A stretch of 64,000 bases of DNA from NCBI GenBank assembly GCA_002633005.1, contig NMRA01000011.1, positions 1,028,855 to 1,092,854 on the forward strand, given 5' to 3'. Shown piece by piece: positions 47,039-58,391 of this stretch. Source of the DNA: Phoronis australis (Eukaryota > Phoronida > Phoronidae). Every line of letters begins with the position of its first letter. Position 1 is the first letter of the stretch. The notes under the pieces were generated by a model that saw only the letters and a program-made list of their open reading frames with translations, did not search any database and had not been told where the DNA came from. The position numbers were made by a program, and so were the translations under genes.

Positions 47039-50000
47039 ATGTCGGATGTGCCGAAGTTTGACATCACAGACTGGAAGCCTGAGGGACCTGCCAGTCTTCA
47101 GTTTATGGGTCTGTTAGCTCCAGATGGTGGATACGTCGGCCAGTTTCAGTATGAACAGAGAGATCAGTGTGGGAAAATAAGGACGTCCTCTGAAAATAGA
47201 AAGCACCGGCGAAAGGCATTGGCAGACTTTCAGAGAGGTTGTAAAATCTAGAACATTAGAATTGTTGTTTGTTCCTTTTGAAATGACATGTTGGATAACG
47301 ATGTTTTTTGTTACGCCGTACACTCCCTGTTGTTTCTTGTTTTGTTTGTCATTGACAGCAGTGCATTTATCCCTCAAGAGTCTTGCGTTGAATCTTTGAA
47401 GCTTTTGCAAACCCACCTTGTGTCAAAATATAACTTTTAATGATGACCACTCATTAATGAAGACCACTAAGTAGAGTTATAAAATTGACGTCATCACGTT
47501 GCGTATTCAAACTTAAGATGCTTTCTAGACTTGGAAAGGATTGACAGTTTGTTTTTGCTTGAAACCAGGCTCAACATGTTGCCTTGTCATGGCTCATCAT
47601 TCTGTGCACCAAGCATGGACGCAAATAGTAGTGAACTGTTCATTCTTTTCATGCTCAGAACACACTTCTCTTGAGAAAGGAAACTCTGATATTAGTTCTG
47701 TAACAGTAAGTGGTCAGAATTTTGTTTCTTTGGTGTAACACGACTGTAGGTTCCACTTTAACAGATGTTTGGTGCATTTGCTATTGAGTCATGTTTAGTT
47801 TTCGTCTTTTAAAGAACTTCAGTGTATGACAATAGGACCATCCCGGATTGCACGGCGATAGAACTCTCCTTTGTTCTGGAGATAAGAAAGGGTGTACTCT
47901 CGTTTTGGAAATCCGGCACATTTCCTGTCTCTCATTGATGTCAGGAAGGCGAAGAATTTCACCGAGATTATGCATCCACTGCTATTTGTCCAGTTTATCA
48001 AACTTTCTGACTTTGGAGTTGCAGCCCACACCACAACAATAATAATTTGTTGGTATTTGAAGGACAATTGGAGTAATATAACCGAGAAAAACTTGTACAG
48101 AATCGGACAACAACAAGTAACACGTGAAACTCCAACGAGGCTGCAAATGTGCCTGACAGATGTTTTGCAGCTTTGTGGGTAAAAAAGCAAGATTCAAGTG
48201 TCGCTTTGTAATCCGAATGACCCTATTGAACTGGGCCAGTCATTGATATTAGAATGATTCTTTTCCAGATGATAAAGTGTTGTTGAAGGCAGTTTCCAGT
48301 GACAACTTTGCTAAAGGTTTGTGTAATGAAATGCCCACTGGTTTATGTTAATAAGATGTTTGTTGCTTACTTTTCTGACCAAGTCGGGTAATTTTAGGAG
48401 CGCATCCTGGGTCAATAGTGCAAAAATAATTTTGCTAACGCACTGTGTTTGCTTAACTCGGGGCAGAAAGCCAAATTGAAATTGAAAGAGCCAAAAAAAC
48501 TAACGTGGCCCATTAGGTCCACCATAGACAGAACAGGGAGTCAAAAGACTCTAGCAACTTTAGACGATGCCTGAATCCAAGCCATTTGTTTTAACAGCAT
48601 TTGAGTGAATGTGAAAGGCATGTTAAGCTTTATGTGTATCCCAAATTATGTAACATTAGTTTGAAGGTTATAATTTTGAAGTATGTAGTAACAGGAATTT
48701 GAGCGAGTGTGCATTAAGTGTAGTAAACAGACAGCATTTTTGTGTTGTCAATGAACTTAGTGTTCAAGAATGGTTGCTGTCAATTTCTTCGAAATAATAC
48801 TGTTCAAACTGACCTTCGCCCAATGCGCACATCGTCTGCCTTCAGTTCGTGATCTTGTCCAGAGTGGGAGTGATGTGAACTATGCTGATGAGCGTAAGAG
48901 AACCGCATTACACATGTGTGCAGCCAAGGGAAACGTCGCAATATGTAAGTTCTCTGTTATTATGTTACACGGTGTAAAACAGGATTAGAGGGACATATGT
49001 GAAATCAAGTAACTCTCAAATTATTCGTTGCTCATGTTTTAATGTAACATCTTTTGACCCCAACGCTTCAAGTGGCCATTTTGTGAAGGTCAAAACGAGA
49101 AATAGTGAATCTATGACTTGACGTTATGTAAATTTTCAGAAATTTAGGTCAATACACGGTGGACAAGTGAAATTAAGATTTCATTTTTTTCATTAAAACT
49201 GAGTACCACCAAATAAATACTGTCATGTGTTCTCATAAAGCTCAATTGGGTTCATACTGCTATCATCTCTCTCTGTTATCCGCTATATATCTCTTGAACC
49301 CCCTTGTAGGATCTTTATTAGATTTGCCAGATGTGTTCCTATGAAACTGATGATTGAAGATGACGAGTTTCGGACTGATCTGACTGCCATTTTTCTCCCT
49401 AGTGGTGATTTTATTATTTTTCTCGTTCGCTTCTGCATCTTTGCAGTTGTTTGATGATTCTCGTGAAATATGATAAATAGATGTCTACGACGCCTTGGGA
49501 CAGATTTGACAATTAGGCTGCCATCTAGTGTTCATTTTATATTATTTTTAATCCACCTCTGTATCTGCCAAACTGCTTGAAGGATCACTACGAAATTTGG
49601 CAGGTGCATTAGTAACAAGAAGGCTGACATTGATTTTTGACGAGTGTGAAACCTGTGGTGTCAATTTTTTGCGTATTTGGCTGGCTGTATTATCCCCTGC
49701 AGGATCTCTTTGAAATTAGGCGTGTTTACTTATGAATGTGACAACAGATGATGACGTGGCTTTATTGCTTTTACATCTGTATCTTTAGAGTTCCTTGACA
49801 GATTTTCATGAAGTTGGACAGAAAGGAACAGGAGGAAAAGTCGATGTATTCCCGTTTTCTCATAGATTCAACCTATGCTGTCGCTTAGTGGCCATTTATA
49901 TTCTCGCAACAGATGACAAGGACTGTTGGGCAAATCTAACTCATTACGGAGTTTTCCCGTTGCTCCCAACTTGTTCGATTCTATAGCCCAACAACAAGTT

Positions 50001-53000
50001 GGGAAGATGACCCCTGTAGCCAATAGCTTACACGACTGATTAACTTCATTCTGGCGTTTATGGTTGGAGGGTCAGCTCTCTTTTGTTCAGTAATTACTCT
50101 AATCTCCAAGAAGATCGTATCTAGCCTGACTGGGCTGTGCTGTTAAGAATAAAAGTATAACATATTTGAACATAAACCAATAGCATTTCTGAATTCCTTG
50201 TCAAATGCTGATCATGCTTGGTTTTTGAATCGCTAAAATCGCCCAACTACAACCGACGTTTCGACAATCTATTCTTTCCGAACGGATCAATTCGCTCTGG
50301 GTTTGATTGTGTTCACATGTGGTCTGTGATAAACCTGGTAGATAATTGGCCTGCCTGTTGCCATACCTGACAAAAGACTGTGTTGGCAGTTAACAAAGGA
50401 GCTAGACGTTATCACACGCTCACAACCCTCTATGTCTTGTAAAGTCACTGAACAGGAGAACACCGTCATGTACCACTGTGCCCCCTATTTGGAATTTTGA
50501 TTTTTTTACATTTAACTTCGGAGTTCTTTGAAAGAATTTCGTGAAATTTGGCCAACAATTTTCTATTAAGTACTTGACAACACCTTTGTATTTTTTGGAT
50601 GGATTAGACGTGTTCTGTGCTACTTAGTGACCGTTTTAATTATTTTCATGCCTGTTTTAACCTCAGCCTCTCTATCTGCCAAACTGTGCAGTTGTTTTCC
50701 TTCTGACAACAGCACAACTGACATTGATTATCGGACGATTCCGACTGCAGTGGTAGGATTTTTTTCATCCACCGCTGTATCTCCTGAGGCCCTTGCAAGA
50801 TCTTTCTGAAATGTGACAAGCACGTTTATCTGAACGTGGCAAGAGATGACTACTTGTTCCGCACAGATTCGACTACTGATGTGCCTCAATGTGCCAATTC
50901 TATTTTCTTATATTTGCCTCTAGGACATATTCAAAATTCTTGGACAGATTTTCATGAAAGTTTGCAAAATTTTTTCTGTAAGGAAGATGATATGGTCGTT
51001 TTCAAAGACATTTGACTTGTTCTCTATCACCTAGTGACCATTTTTGATACTAATAAATACCCAAAGAAGCATTCCATTAATGGTGCAGTCGTGGTTGCTA
51101 TTGTTTAGTTTCAAACCATGCCTATTACCAGACATTGTTTTGAGAAAATGTGAGCATTTTCAACAATTTTAGAAACCTATTAAAATGATTAAAAAATCAG
51201 GTTCAGCTATTGATTTTGTGTCAGAGTTCTGTAATGAGATTTGACCGTAATGATATTTCTTGAAACTAAGTTGATGCTCTGTAACGATACTCTCTCTACT
51301 AGTGGAACTACTTTTGAGTCACGGTGCAGATCCCAACATGACAGATGTACTGGAGAACACGCCTCTACATCTTGGTAAGTGCGTATGCGATGCCAATGAG
51401 AAAACTATTCTTTGCAAAGAGCCAGTGCATACAAGGAGCTCACAGCTCAATCTTGTGACAAATTGAGCTTTGTTATCATAATGACCAATTTAGTCTTAAT
51501 GACATGAAACTAATAACACCCCCTTGAAGCATACTCAAGACATTTCAACGCTTTACTTTGCTTTTGAATAGACTGGTGCCAACAAGTATTTCTTTAACTG
51601 CAGTTGATCATGGTATGAGAGTTCAGTGAAGTCGTAGTTGAGCTGTATCCAACAGTTGCAGAAAATCACTACAACAGCTGTAATCCAATGATACACAAGC
51701 TTATGAATACTGTACTTGATCTGAGTTGTCTTGAACAGTTTACTTTATGTTAGATGTAATTCCCACTTCATAACAAGCAGGAGCAACAGCCAAATTCGAT
51801 AGAGACTAGACAGGATAAACAAGCAGCTGAGTAACATTCTTTGAGTTAGCTAGTTCATGGGATGTGACTGGTCAGTTTTTTAGTCGGGTTGAAGTTTGTT
51901 TTATTGAGCTGAGATATTCTCTTACTTGTCAGTGTCTCAAAACTATGGACTGGTTTGTTCATCTGCTCTCATTGAATTTTGTTGTATTGATAGTTGATGT
52001 TCTAAAATGCTGATCTGTCTTTCCATCAGCTGCCTGTGTTGCCAATATCCCAGTCATCACTTGCTTGTTGAAGGCTGGTGCACGCGTTGACGCTCTTGAC
52101 AGTTCACGGCGGTCTCCACTACGACTCGCCAGGGGGCGCCTTGACATGCTCCGCAAGAACTTGTCACTCACGACACAACAGTTTGTTCGTGAAGTGAATC
52201 AGGTGAGTTTTGTTGTTATATGGTTTTTACGTGTGACAGATTCAAGAAAGGGCTAGCATGCATCAGAGGTGCCTTGACCCTCGAGTTCAGGTTTTGCTGT
52301 GCCAAGAAGGCATTTCTGACTGTATTCCAGTCTATTGCCTCTGCACTCCTGCGAGAGTTTTGCTCCATTGCGGACTGCCATAGAGATGGTTGAGTGGGCC
52401 AAACACTACTCTTCACTTAGTTTTTGTTTGTCACATTTCTGCCTTCAAAAATCAGTACAGTGTTCCAGCCTATGACTTTAGGCCAGTTCTTGAAAAAATT
52501 TTACGGGTGTGATGTGACAACTTCCTAGCAGATTTTTACCAGTTCGCTAGACTAAAATTTTAAGGTTGCATTGACGACCAGCAAGACGCCAAATTGAGCC
52601 CTGAACATGGTAATAATATAGTCATTTGAAAGATTTGTAATTAATTTTAACTTGAAAATTTGTCATTGTTGAAAGTGTTCTGCCTCCACATGGCTTAATC
52701 TGTACCTCTAAATCTGCCAAGTTACCAGTGTGTGTGTGCGTGCGTGCATGTGTGTCTTCCACCCGGGATCTTAGAAAATTCTCTATACTGACTGTTGATG
52801 TTTACAAAAAAATGTTCATCACAGCATGAGCTGATGCATGTCAAAATTAATATGTGTCCTAATTGTGCAGTTGATTAGTGTAATGGGCCTGGTCTTGTGA
52901 CCTAAAGACGCCTGATGTACCGCAAAAGGCATCAGGCCACCTGCACTCTTTTTTATTTCTGCAAAGACTGGATTTCAAATTAGCACAGCAATCACAGTTT

Positions 53001-53347
53001 GCTCACAACTTCAAACTAGCGGGCATTGACTAGTAGTATATAAACTCCCCCTAAATTTTCATGTTTTGTATGCCAATGATGAGCTTATAAACACTGCGTA
53101 AAGGACATAAAAGACACGTCATAATTTATTTGTTAGGTATATGTGCTGAGCTGAGTGGTCATTCTGTACCTAGGTCATTGACATGATGAAACAGTACGCC
53201 CTGGCCTCAGGTACTAACCCGTCACAACTGGACATGTTGTGTGACCGCTTCCAGCATCAGTCTTCACTGCATGATGTCGACGTCCTTGATCGACTCTTAG
53301 AAGACCTCTCTACTCTCCACATAGACAAGACCAAGCCTGACACATGA
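47039..53347 (+). CDS. ANKRD54: ANKRD54 (ankyrin-repeat adaptor) orthologue, 6 exons
   Basis: Exons 47039-47237, 48269-48316, 48846-48944, 51303-51374, 52030-52202 and 53174-53347 join in frame (254 residues; human ANKRD54 is about 300). Residues about 45-65 hold a basic cluster (RKHRRK) at the place of the human nuclear-localisation region. Ankyrin repeats follow: 83-115 (GSDVNYADERKRTALHMCAAKG), 116-148 (HGADPNMTDVLENTPLHLAACV) and 149-178 (LLKAGARVDALDSSRRSPLRLA). The Leu-rich end VDVLDRLLEDLSTLHI fits the human export-signal region. In vertebrates the protein shuttles between nucleus and cytoplasm and binds Lyn/HCLS1-type partners. Start is the first ATG of the exon following an acceptor at 47035; a 5' UTR exon lies upstream, unseen. 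Third repeat has SPLRLA, with Arg replacing the usual His. Confidence 0.92.
49300..50960. repeat. Degenerate tandem-like repeats in ANKRD54 intron 3
   Basis: The motif GGATCTTT-like plus TTTCATGAA(A)TTTGGC recurs near 49310, 49455, 49585, 49705, 49800, 50530, 50800 and 50950, spaced about 100-260 bp apart within diverged surroundings. It resembles an old satellite of the AGGATCTTCATGAAATTTGG type seen in many invertebrate introns. Confidence 0.5.
52728..52757. repeat. (GT)n-like microsatellite
   Basis: GTGTGTGTGCGTGCGTGCATGTGTGTC run in ANKRD54 intron 5. Confidence 0.85.
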
Positions 53348-55232
53348 CGGCATATCCAAGCCGGGACGACGATAAGTAGTCGAATTTTCCAAAAAAAGAT
53401 TAATGTGTCATTCTTGAGACGGATGTTCAATCCAAAGGGTTTTGTCTTTAGTGGTAAATGTGTTATGAATTTGCCAGAGCACATTATGAGCTTAACACTC
53501 TGCTATGTTTCCCATTGAGAGTAGCTTAGTATGCCACCAGGTGGCAGTTGGCTCATTGCTTAGATGTAAAACGTTGGCAATGCCTCCAAATCATTTCTCA
53601 TGTGGGCTTTATTGCAATGGTTCTCAGAAAATGCACCAACTTGTAACCTTTGTCCAGCACTCCCATGCTGGTGATTACAAAGTGTTTATGAACCACTGTT
53701 CAATACGATGATACCAGACTGGAGAATTTTCATTGCAGCTGAAAGATGTATTATTCTGGATGAGCATTAATACATGGAAATTCAGTTTTCAAGGCCTAGG
53801 CCTTGAAACCTTGTTGCGTTTTCTTTTCTACTTTTGTGCAAATTCTGGATAACTGTCTATTAATCTAATCTCGAGCGCACAATGGCTTACGTGAGTAATA
53901 TTCTAAACTGAGTTTGCACTCGATGACTCTAGCATTAAAACTAGAAGTTGGAGTCTAAGTCGTAATGTACTCCAGCACTGACTAGCATCAGCACTTACCT
54001 TGGATTCGCACAAAAGTAGAATAGAATAGAAAATGTGTACAGCGTGTCATTATGTGTATGGATTAGACTATTCCACTAAAGCTGGATCAGCAATTATTGT
54101 GTTTGAACTCAATATAATTCTTTGAGACTTTGTGTAAGTGTTGGTCCTGTTGTTAGTGCTGATTGATAATCTTAAGGCATCTGTTTGTTAAAATTCTTGG
54201 GAGATGTATAATCTTGACTTTTAATTTAACATCATGACGTTATCTTTCATAAAATCTTGCTGCGTGAAATAACAGATCGTTAAGCTAATGAGCTGATGAA
54301 TTAGCTACTCTGTACGTGTGTCGGCTATGCAATGAATGCAAACTGTTTCGGCTTTGCAATGATTGCAAACCATTTCATTAGCGTTATTTCTGCCATTGGT
54401 GGAAAGAATTGTGTGAAAGACTGAACAATGATTATCTCGAGGTCACAAGTGTTTTAGGTTAGGACCTTATTGTCAAAGTCTGTATATTAAGCCAAATATC
54501 TCCAAAACTATAGACTTTAAGTCAAGGAAAGTGTGTATTTTCTGAGTGTATAAATTCTTTAGAATTTGAATTTTGACTTTATACCAATCTACCATTAATT
54601 AGGGTGTGTGAGCTTTTTAGGAAAATTTTGCAAAAAAGAACGGTATGTTCATAACAAAACAACTGGATCAACACCAAATTTCACATAATAGAGATGTGCG
54701 TGGTAAAATCTCAAAAACGCTGTAGTTTTCAAAATTAATGTTTCATTTTCGTTTTCTAGAACTACAAAAATTTCTCATAAAAATCATGCAAGCCCTAGTT
54801 TTTGATCGCCCCTCGTTCAAAGATGGAACATCAGTGTATGTGTACACAGCATGGTGTCTGGAAGTTCAAAATGAATCTGATCAGACATTTCTGAGGTTCA
54901 ATCTTCTGAAGTTGGCCAAACCTGGACATTTTTCTAGAGTCCTACATTACATTAAAATTGGAAATTAGTAAAGAGTTGGATTTAGTGGCCAGTGTTACAA
55001 CACAGCTTACAACTTGCAAGTTCTGTAACAAAACTAGAGAGAAGAGAACATTTATCAAAATTGTCTATTTGTCCAATATGTCACATTTACTGTGTCATTT
55101 CTCAGTCAGAAAGTATATGATGTCTAGTTCACCCAAAGCATTGTAGCAGTTGATTCTGTGATGACATTAAAACCCAACTTTCAACACAACACAAGGTGAC
55201 ACGACTGTGTAATGATTCACTATCAACCTTCA
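53348..55232. other. ANKRD54 3' UTR and intergenic sequence
   Basis: No coding exon recognised. No canonical AATAAA was noticed soon after the ANKRD54 stop; ATTAAA near 53934 is one candidate signal. Confidence 0.45.
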
Positions 55233-55472
55233 CTACTGGACGTAATGATTTCTTTCATGACGTTTCTGCTTCTTATGCCTGTAGAGGGAGGCATTGCGTT
55301 TGTACGACTTGCCGCATTCACAACAAAAAGTAGTGTCCTCGTGCTGTGACGCAATATGTTGCTTCAGGCTCACTCTTTCCATGAAACATTGATTGCAGAT
55401 AGGACACTGAATCGCCTTGGTTCCTGAGCACAATACTTCATCTTGTGTTTTCTTGTATTGGTCAAAAAACAT
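55233..55472 (-). CDS. C2H2 zinc-finger segment, two fingers
   Basis: 79 codons ending in a stop. Two classical fingers: CPICNQCFMERVSLKQHIASQH (C-x2-C-x12-H-x4-H) and CCECGKSYKRNASLYRHKKQKRH (C-x2-C-x12-H-x5-H), joined by a short EDTTF linker that is not the usual TGEKP. Two fingers and a basic end suggest DNA binding or a zinc-finger transposon. Upstream coding exons are not located and the ATG at 55472 may be internal, so this may be only the last exon of a gene. Confidence 0.55.
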   Translation of the reverse strand: MFFDQYKKTQDEVLCSGTKAIQCPICNQCFMERVSLKQHIASQHEDTTFCCECGKSYKRNASLYRHKKQKRHERNHYVQ

Positions 55473-55737
55473 CTTGCCACATCCAACACTCAGTCATGGG
55501 CAGGTAAAGGTCTTGTGGAAATAAAATGTGATGTGACTCGCTGACTTGCCCTTAGTCCCTAGTCCCGCAGGACCATTTAGGGACCACCCTAGGAAGGTTC
55601 TGGAGGCAAAGTTGTCACCCTTCTTCCTTTTTCAAACTTCCAGGGTTACTAATGTCTCCGAATTGTCTTGTCCAATCAGGATCTCTTTACGCACGTTTCC
55701 CTTCGCTAGGGGGGGACCTTTCAAATGGGGGTAGTGA

Positions 55738-56514
55738 TCAACATCTACTAGGGGATGTCTGCAGAGATATTGTCCATAACATAAACATTCGACATCGAGA
55801 GTTTATCTTTGCCGCTTTGAATATCCAAATGTATCTCAACACATTTGTTGTTTTCTCCTCGTCGTTGTGACTCAGAGTACTCAGACTCAGGGCGGGTTGT
55901 CCTTTCAGTCGTAGGGTGTCAGCCATGCCCTTGACACAAAAGCTGCAAGTGGAGGCACTATCCAGTTGAGTGTGATAATTTCCACTGAAGCATACCGGTA
56001 CAATCGGCAGGTGCACGGTGGTCGATTTTGTCCTTGTGTTGCAGTTCGTCGCCTTGTTGCCCTGTGCTTCTTCCTCCTCACGAGAGATGTGGAGAAATTT
56101 TGTGTGCTTCTTGCCGTAGCCCTGCACTGAGGGTTTTCTAAAAAATTCTGTGGAGTGATTATACGAACCAAGCAATTCTCCCACAGGAGATGCTTGGATA
56201 CAATCTATTTTCTGTCTGATGTTTTCATATCTTTAAATTGCTGACAATACAAAGCCGATGGCTGTCGCCACATAATAGGCATGGCTGTTCTGGTCTTGGA
56301 CTGGGATTCGCAGAACGTATCGCCGTCTGCAATGTTGTATGTCTCTGGTGTAGTGGTTCTTGTCTTCTAATGCTAGACCTTCCATTTCTAGCGATATTTC
56401 GGACACAAACTCGACAAACATCCCCAGGTCTGGGTAGACTCCCTCTTCTCTCTTTTTATCGAGGGCTCGCTTCTTCCACCTGTTTTGAACAAATGGTGGA
56501 AATCTGCCTAACAT
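55738..56514 (-). mobile_element. BEL/Pao gag-protease fragment, broken
   Basis: On the minus strand 56233-56514 reads LGRFPPFVQNRWKKRALDK and then YPDLGMFVEFVSEISLEM, a stretch typical of BEL/Pao gag (DUF1759-like). At 55738-56184 the frame gives LHISREEEEAQ, then VHLPIVPVCF and a DSASTCSFC block, which occupies the place of the aspartic-protease active site (DTASTCTFC in relatives, so D is kept), followed by LSTLSHNDEEKTT. Frame changes separate the parts. No LTR or polymerase here. It is a second BEL/Pao remnant, distinct from that at 2.1-3.3 kb. Confidence 0.65.
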
Positions 56515-57289
56515 TTCCAGTATTGAGGATTACGTGTCAAGTTCGAGAAGCCTGCCCATTTTCTTAAGGATGACAAACCGGTTTGCCAACTCGTCAGCAA
56601 AACTACGAGTTTTCGACGGAGTTTCCAAGAAGCTTCCCTTTTTTATCCCGCATCAGCCTTTCAGTTACAATGTTATCATTGCCGAATCCTGCTTCGAAAA
56701 TGCCTGCTGCCTTCTTGTACCCGTATATATTCGCCACCGATGAGGGCACACATGAATTAAATGATGAGAGTTTGACTTTAAAGTGACTTTATTATTCACT
56801 GATGCAGTAACCGTGAATAACTTTTGCCCTAGTGACTTGTGCGCACGAAAGTAGTTATGGATAGTCTTAACCTTGATTCTCTCACGTCAATACATGTGTA
56901 GATGACACTTAATTTTAGTTAGATTGACCTTGAATATTTCACTAAAAATACATTCCTTGAATGACACTAGACAAGATGGTTGTCGTAATAGTCAGGAAAC
57001 AATCCCAAGACTCAGACGACTCAGATAACTAGCACCTGTCACGTGACCGCTTCTCTCCAGCTAAGCTGCAAAGCTCGAGTGGGTCAGTATCAAAGACATT
57101 TTTACAAACTAAAACATGAAAAAAGTCGAAATAAATTGGACTACATCAACGCATTCTTAATCATAATTGCATTAACAAAATAACACTTTGTTATTGTATC
57201 TCGGCGGCAAGTAGAAAATTGAAGACTCGGGCCCAGCGGCCAACTTGGCCCGGGTTTGCATGAGGGATCAAACAAAAGAGCTTCACATA

Positions 57290-57617
57290 TCATTCACATC
57301 CCACGTTTCCAAGGAATAACTTACCAGTTATGGTTGAATTTCCCTTCAGAAAGTGTTTTTCTTTCTTATGCTTCATTGTTTTCAGGTGGTCCTCCAAGGC
57401 GACTCGGCCATGCACGCACGCCGTAATTGATGTCCCCCTGGCAGAGTGTACAATGAGCAAATCCTGACTTTTTTGTTTGCGAATGTATTGGCCGATTCTT
57501 TCGTCCACTTCTTCCACAAAATATTCCGTCCACTCCCACCTCCACACATTTTTGGCCGCAGAATCGCAGTATAGTCCGGATACCTATCGTCGTCAGGCTC
57601 CAAAGGTCGTCCGCCAT
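57290..57617 (-). pseudogene. hAT-type N-terminal zinc finger, split across frames
   Basis: A minus-strand start with Kozak-like sequence (CAAGATGGCGGAC at about 57617) begins an open frame. The coherent finger is split: WTEYFVEEVDERIGQYIRKQK in one frame, HCTLCQGDINYGVRA in a second, and HLKTMKHKK in the first again. Together they give C-x2-C...H...H with an I-x-YG-x-R motif, like the BED-like finger at the N-terminus of some hAT proteins. Two compensating frame changes imply decay. A GC-rich patch surrounds the start. Confidence 0.4.
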
Positions 57618-57753
57618 CTTGTTTCGCGTGCAGCGCAGCCACGCGGGACTCAGCGTTCCAATTTGGAGTGCTCGTCTGCACGTTAGGTACTAACCTCTCG
57701 GGAGAAACACGCATGGAAGAACTGAGACTAAAATTAATGCATTTACCAACTGC

Positions 57754-57754
57754 T
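57754..57754. other. Ambiguous base (N)
   Basis: One of three single Ns (also 45155 and 61166). Unlike the other two, no repeated sequence was seen on both sides. Confidence 0.9.
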
Positions 57755-58391
57755 NACCATACCCGTGACCTGTAGTGGTACGACACTCGTGACACTGACC
57801 TATTTTCAAACACGTGGGCTGAAAATATTTGGCACGCGATTTGGCAACCAGAAATTACACCATACAAAGAGATGAGAATGAGATATCAGATGGCACATCG
57901 GTTCACGCATTCATTTGCTATTGTTGTCTTATCACACTATTCATGGGAGCTAAAATTTACATCAACATGTCAAAAAAGTGGAAAATGCTCACCGTTTTTC
58001 ACCGGGTTGTCTGCTCGACATTTTGCTTGGTTTTCTGTTGTCGCCGTCTGAGGTCGCTAAAAGTAATCACTCTTTTGGGTGGCAAGCATACGTAGTTTGG
58101 CGGGAAAATACGTGGTGCGATAATGATAACTGGTACGGAACCGGTAACTTTCCCCTATTTCAGGGACCACCCACGTGTGAATGCTGTACATCTAAATGTC
58201 GTGGAAGCTTTTCTTGCCTGACATGTTCTTGGGTGACTGTGTGTGCAGACATTTCGAATTTTCTATTTCTTTCACAAAGGTAGATGTTGTCTTAAGAACG
58301 CTTTGTTCCAGAAGGACTTCACAGAGACATCAGTAAAGTGATACGATTTACCCATTTCCAAGGCGTCTGCTTCTCCCATAAGCTCCTTCGC

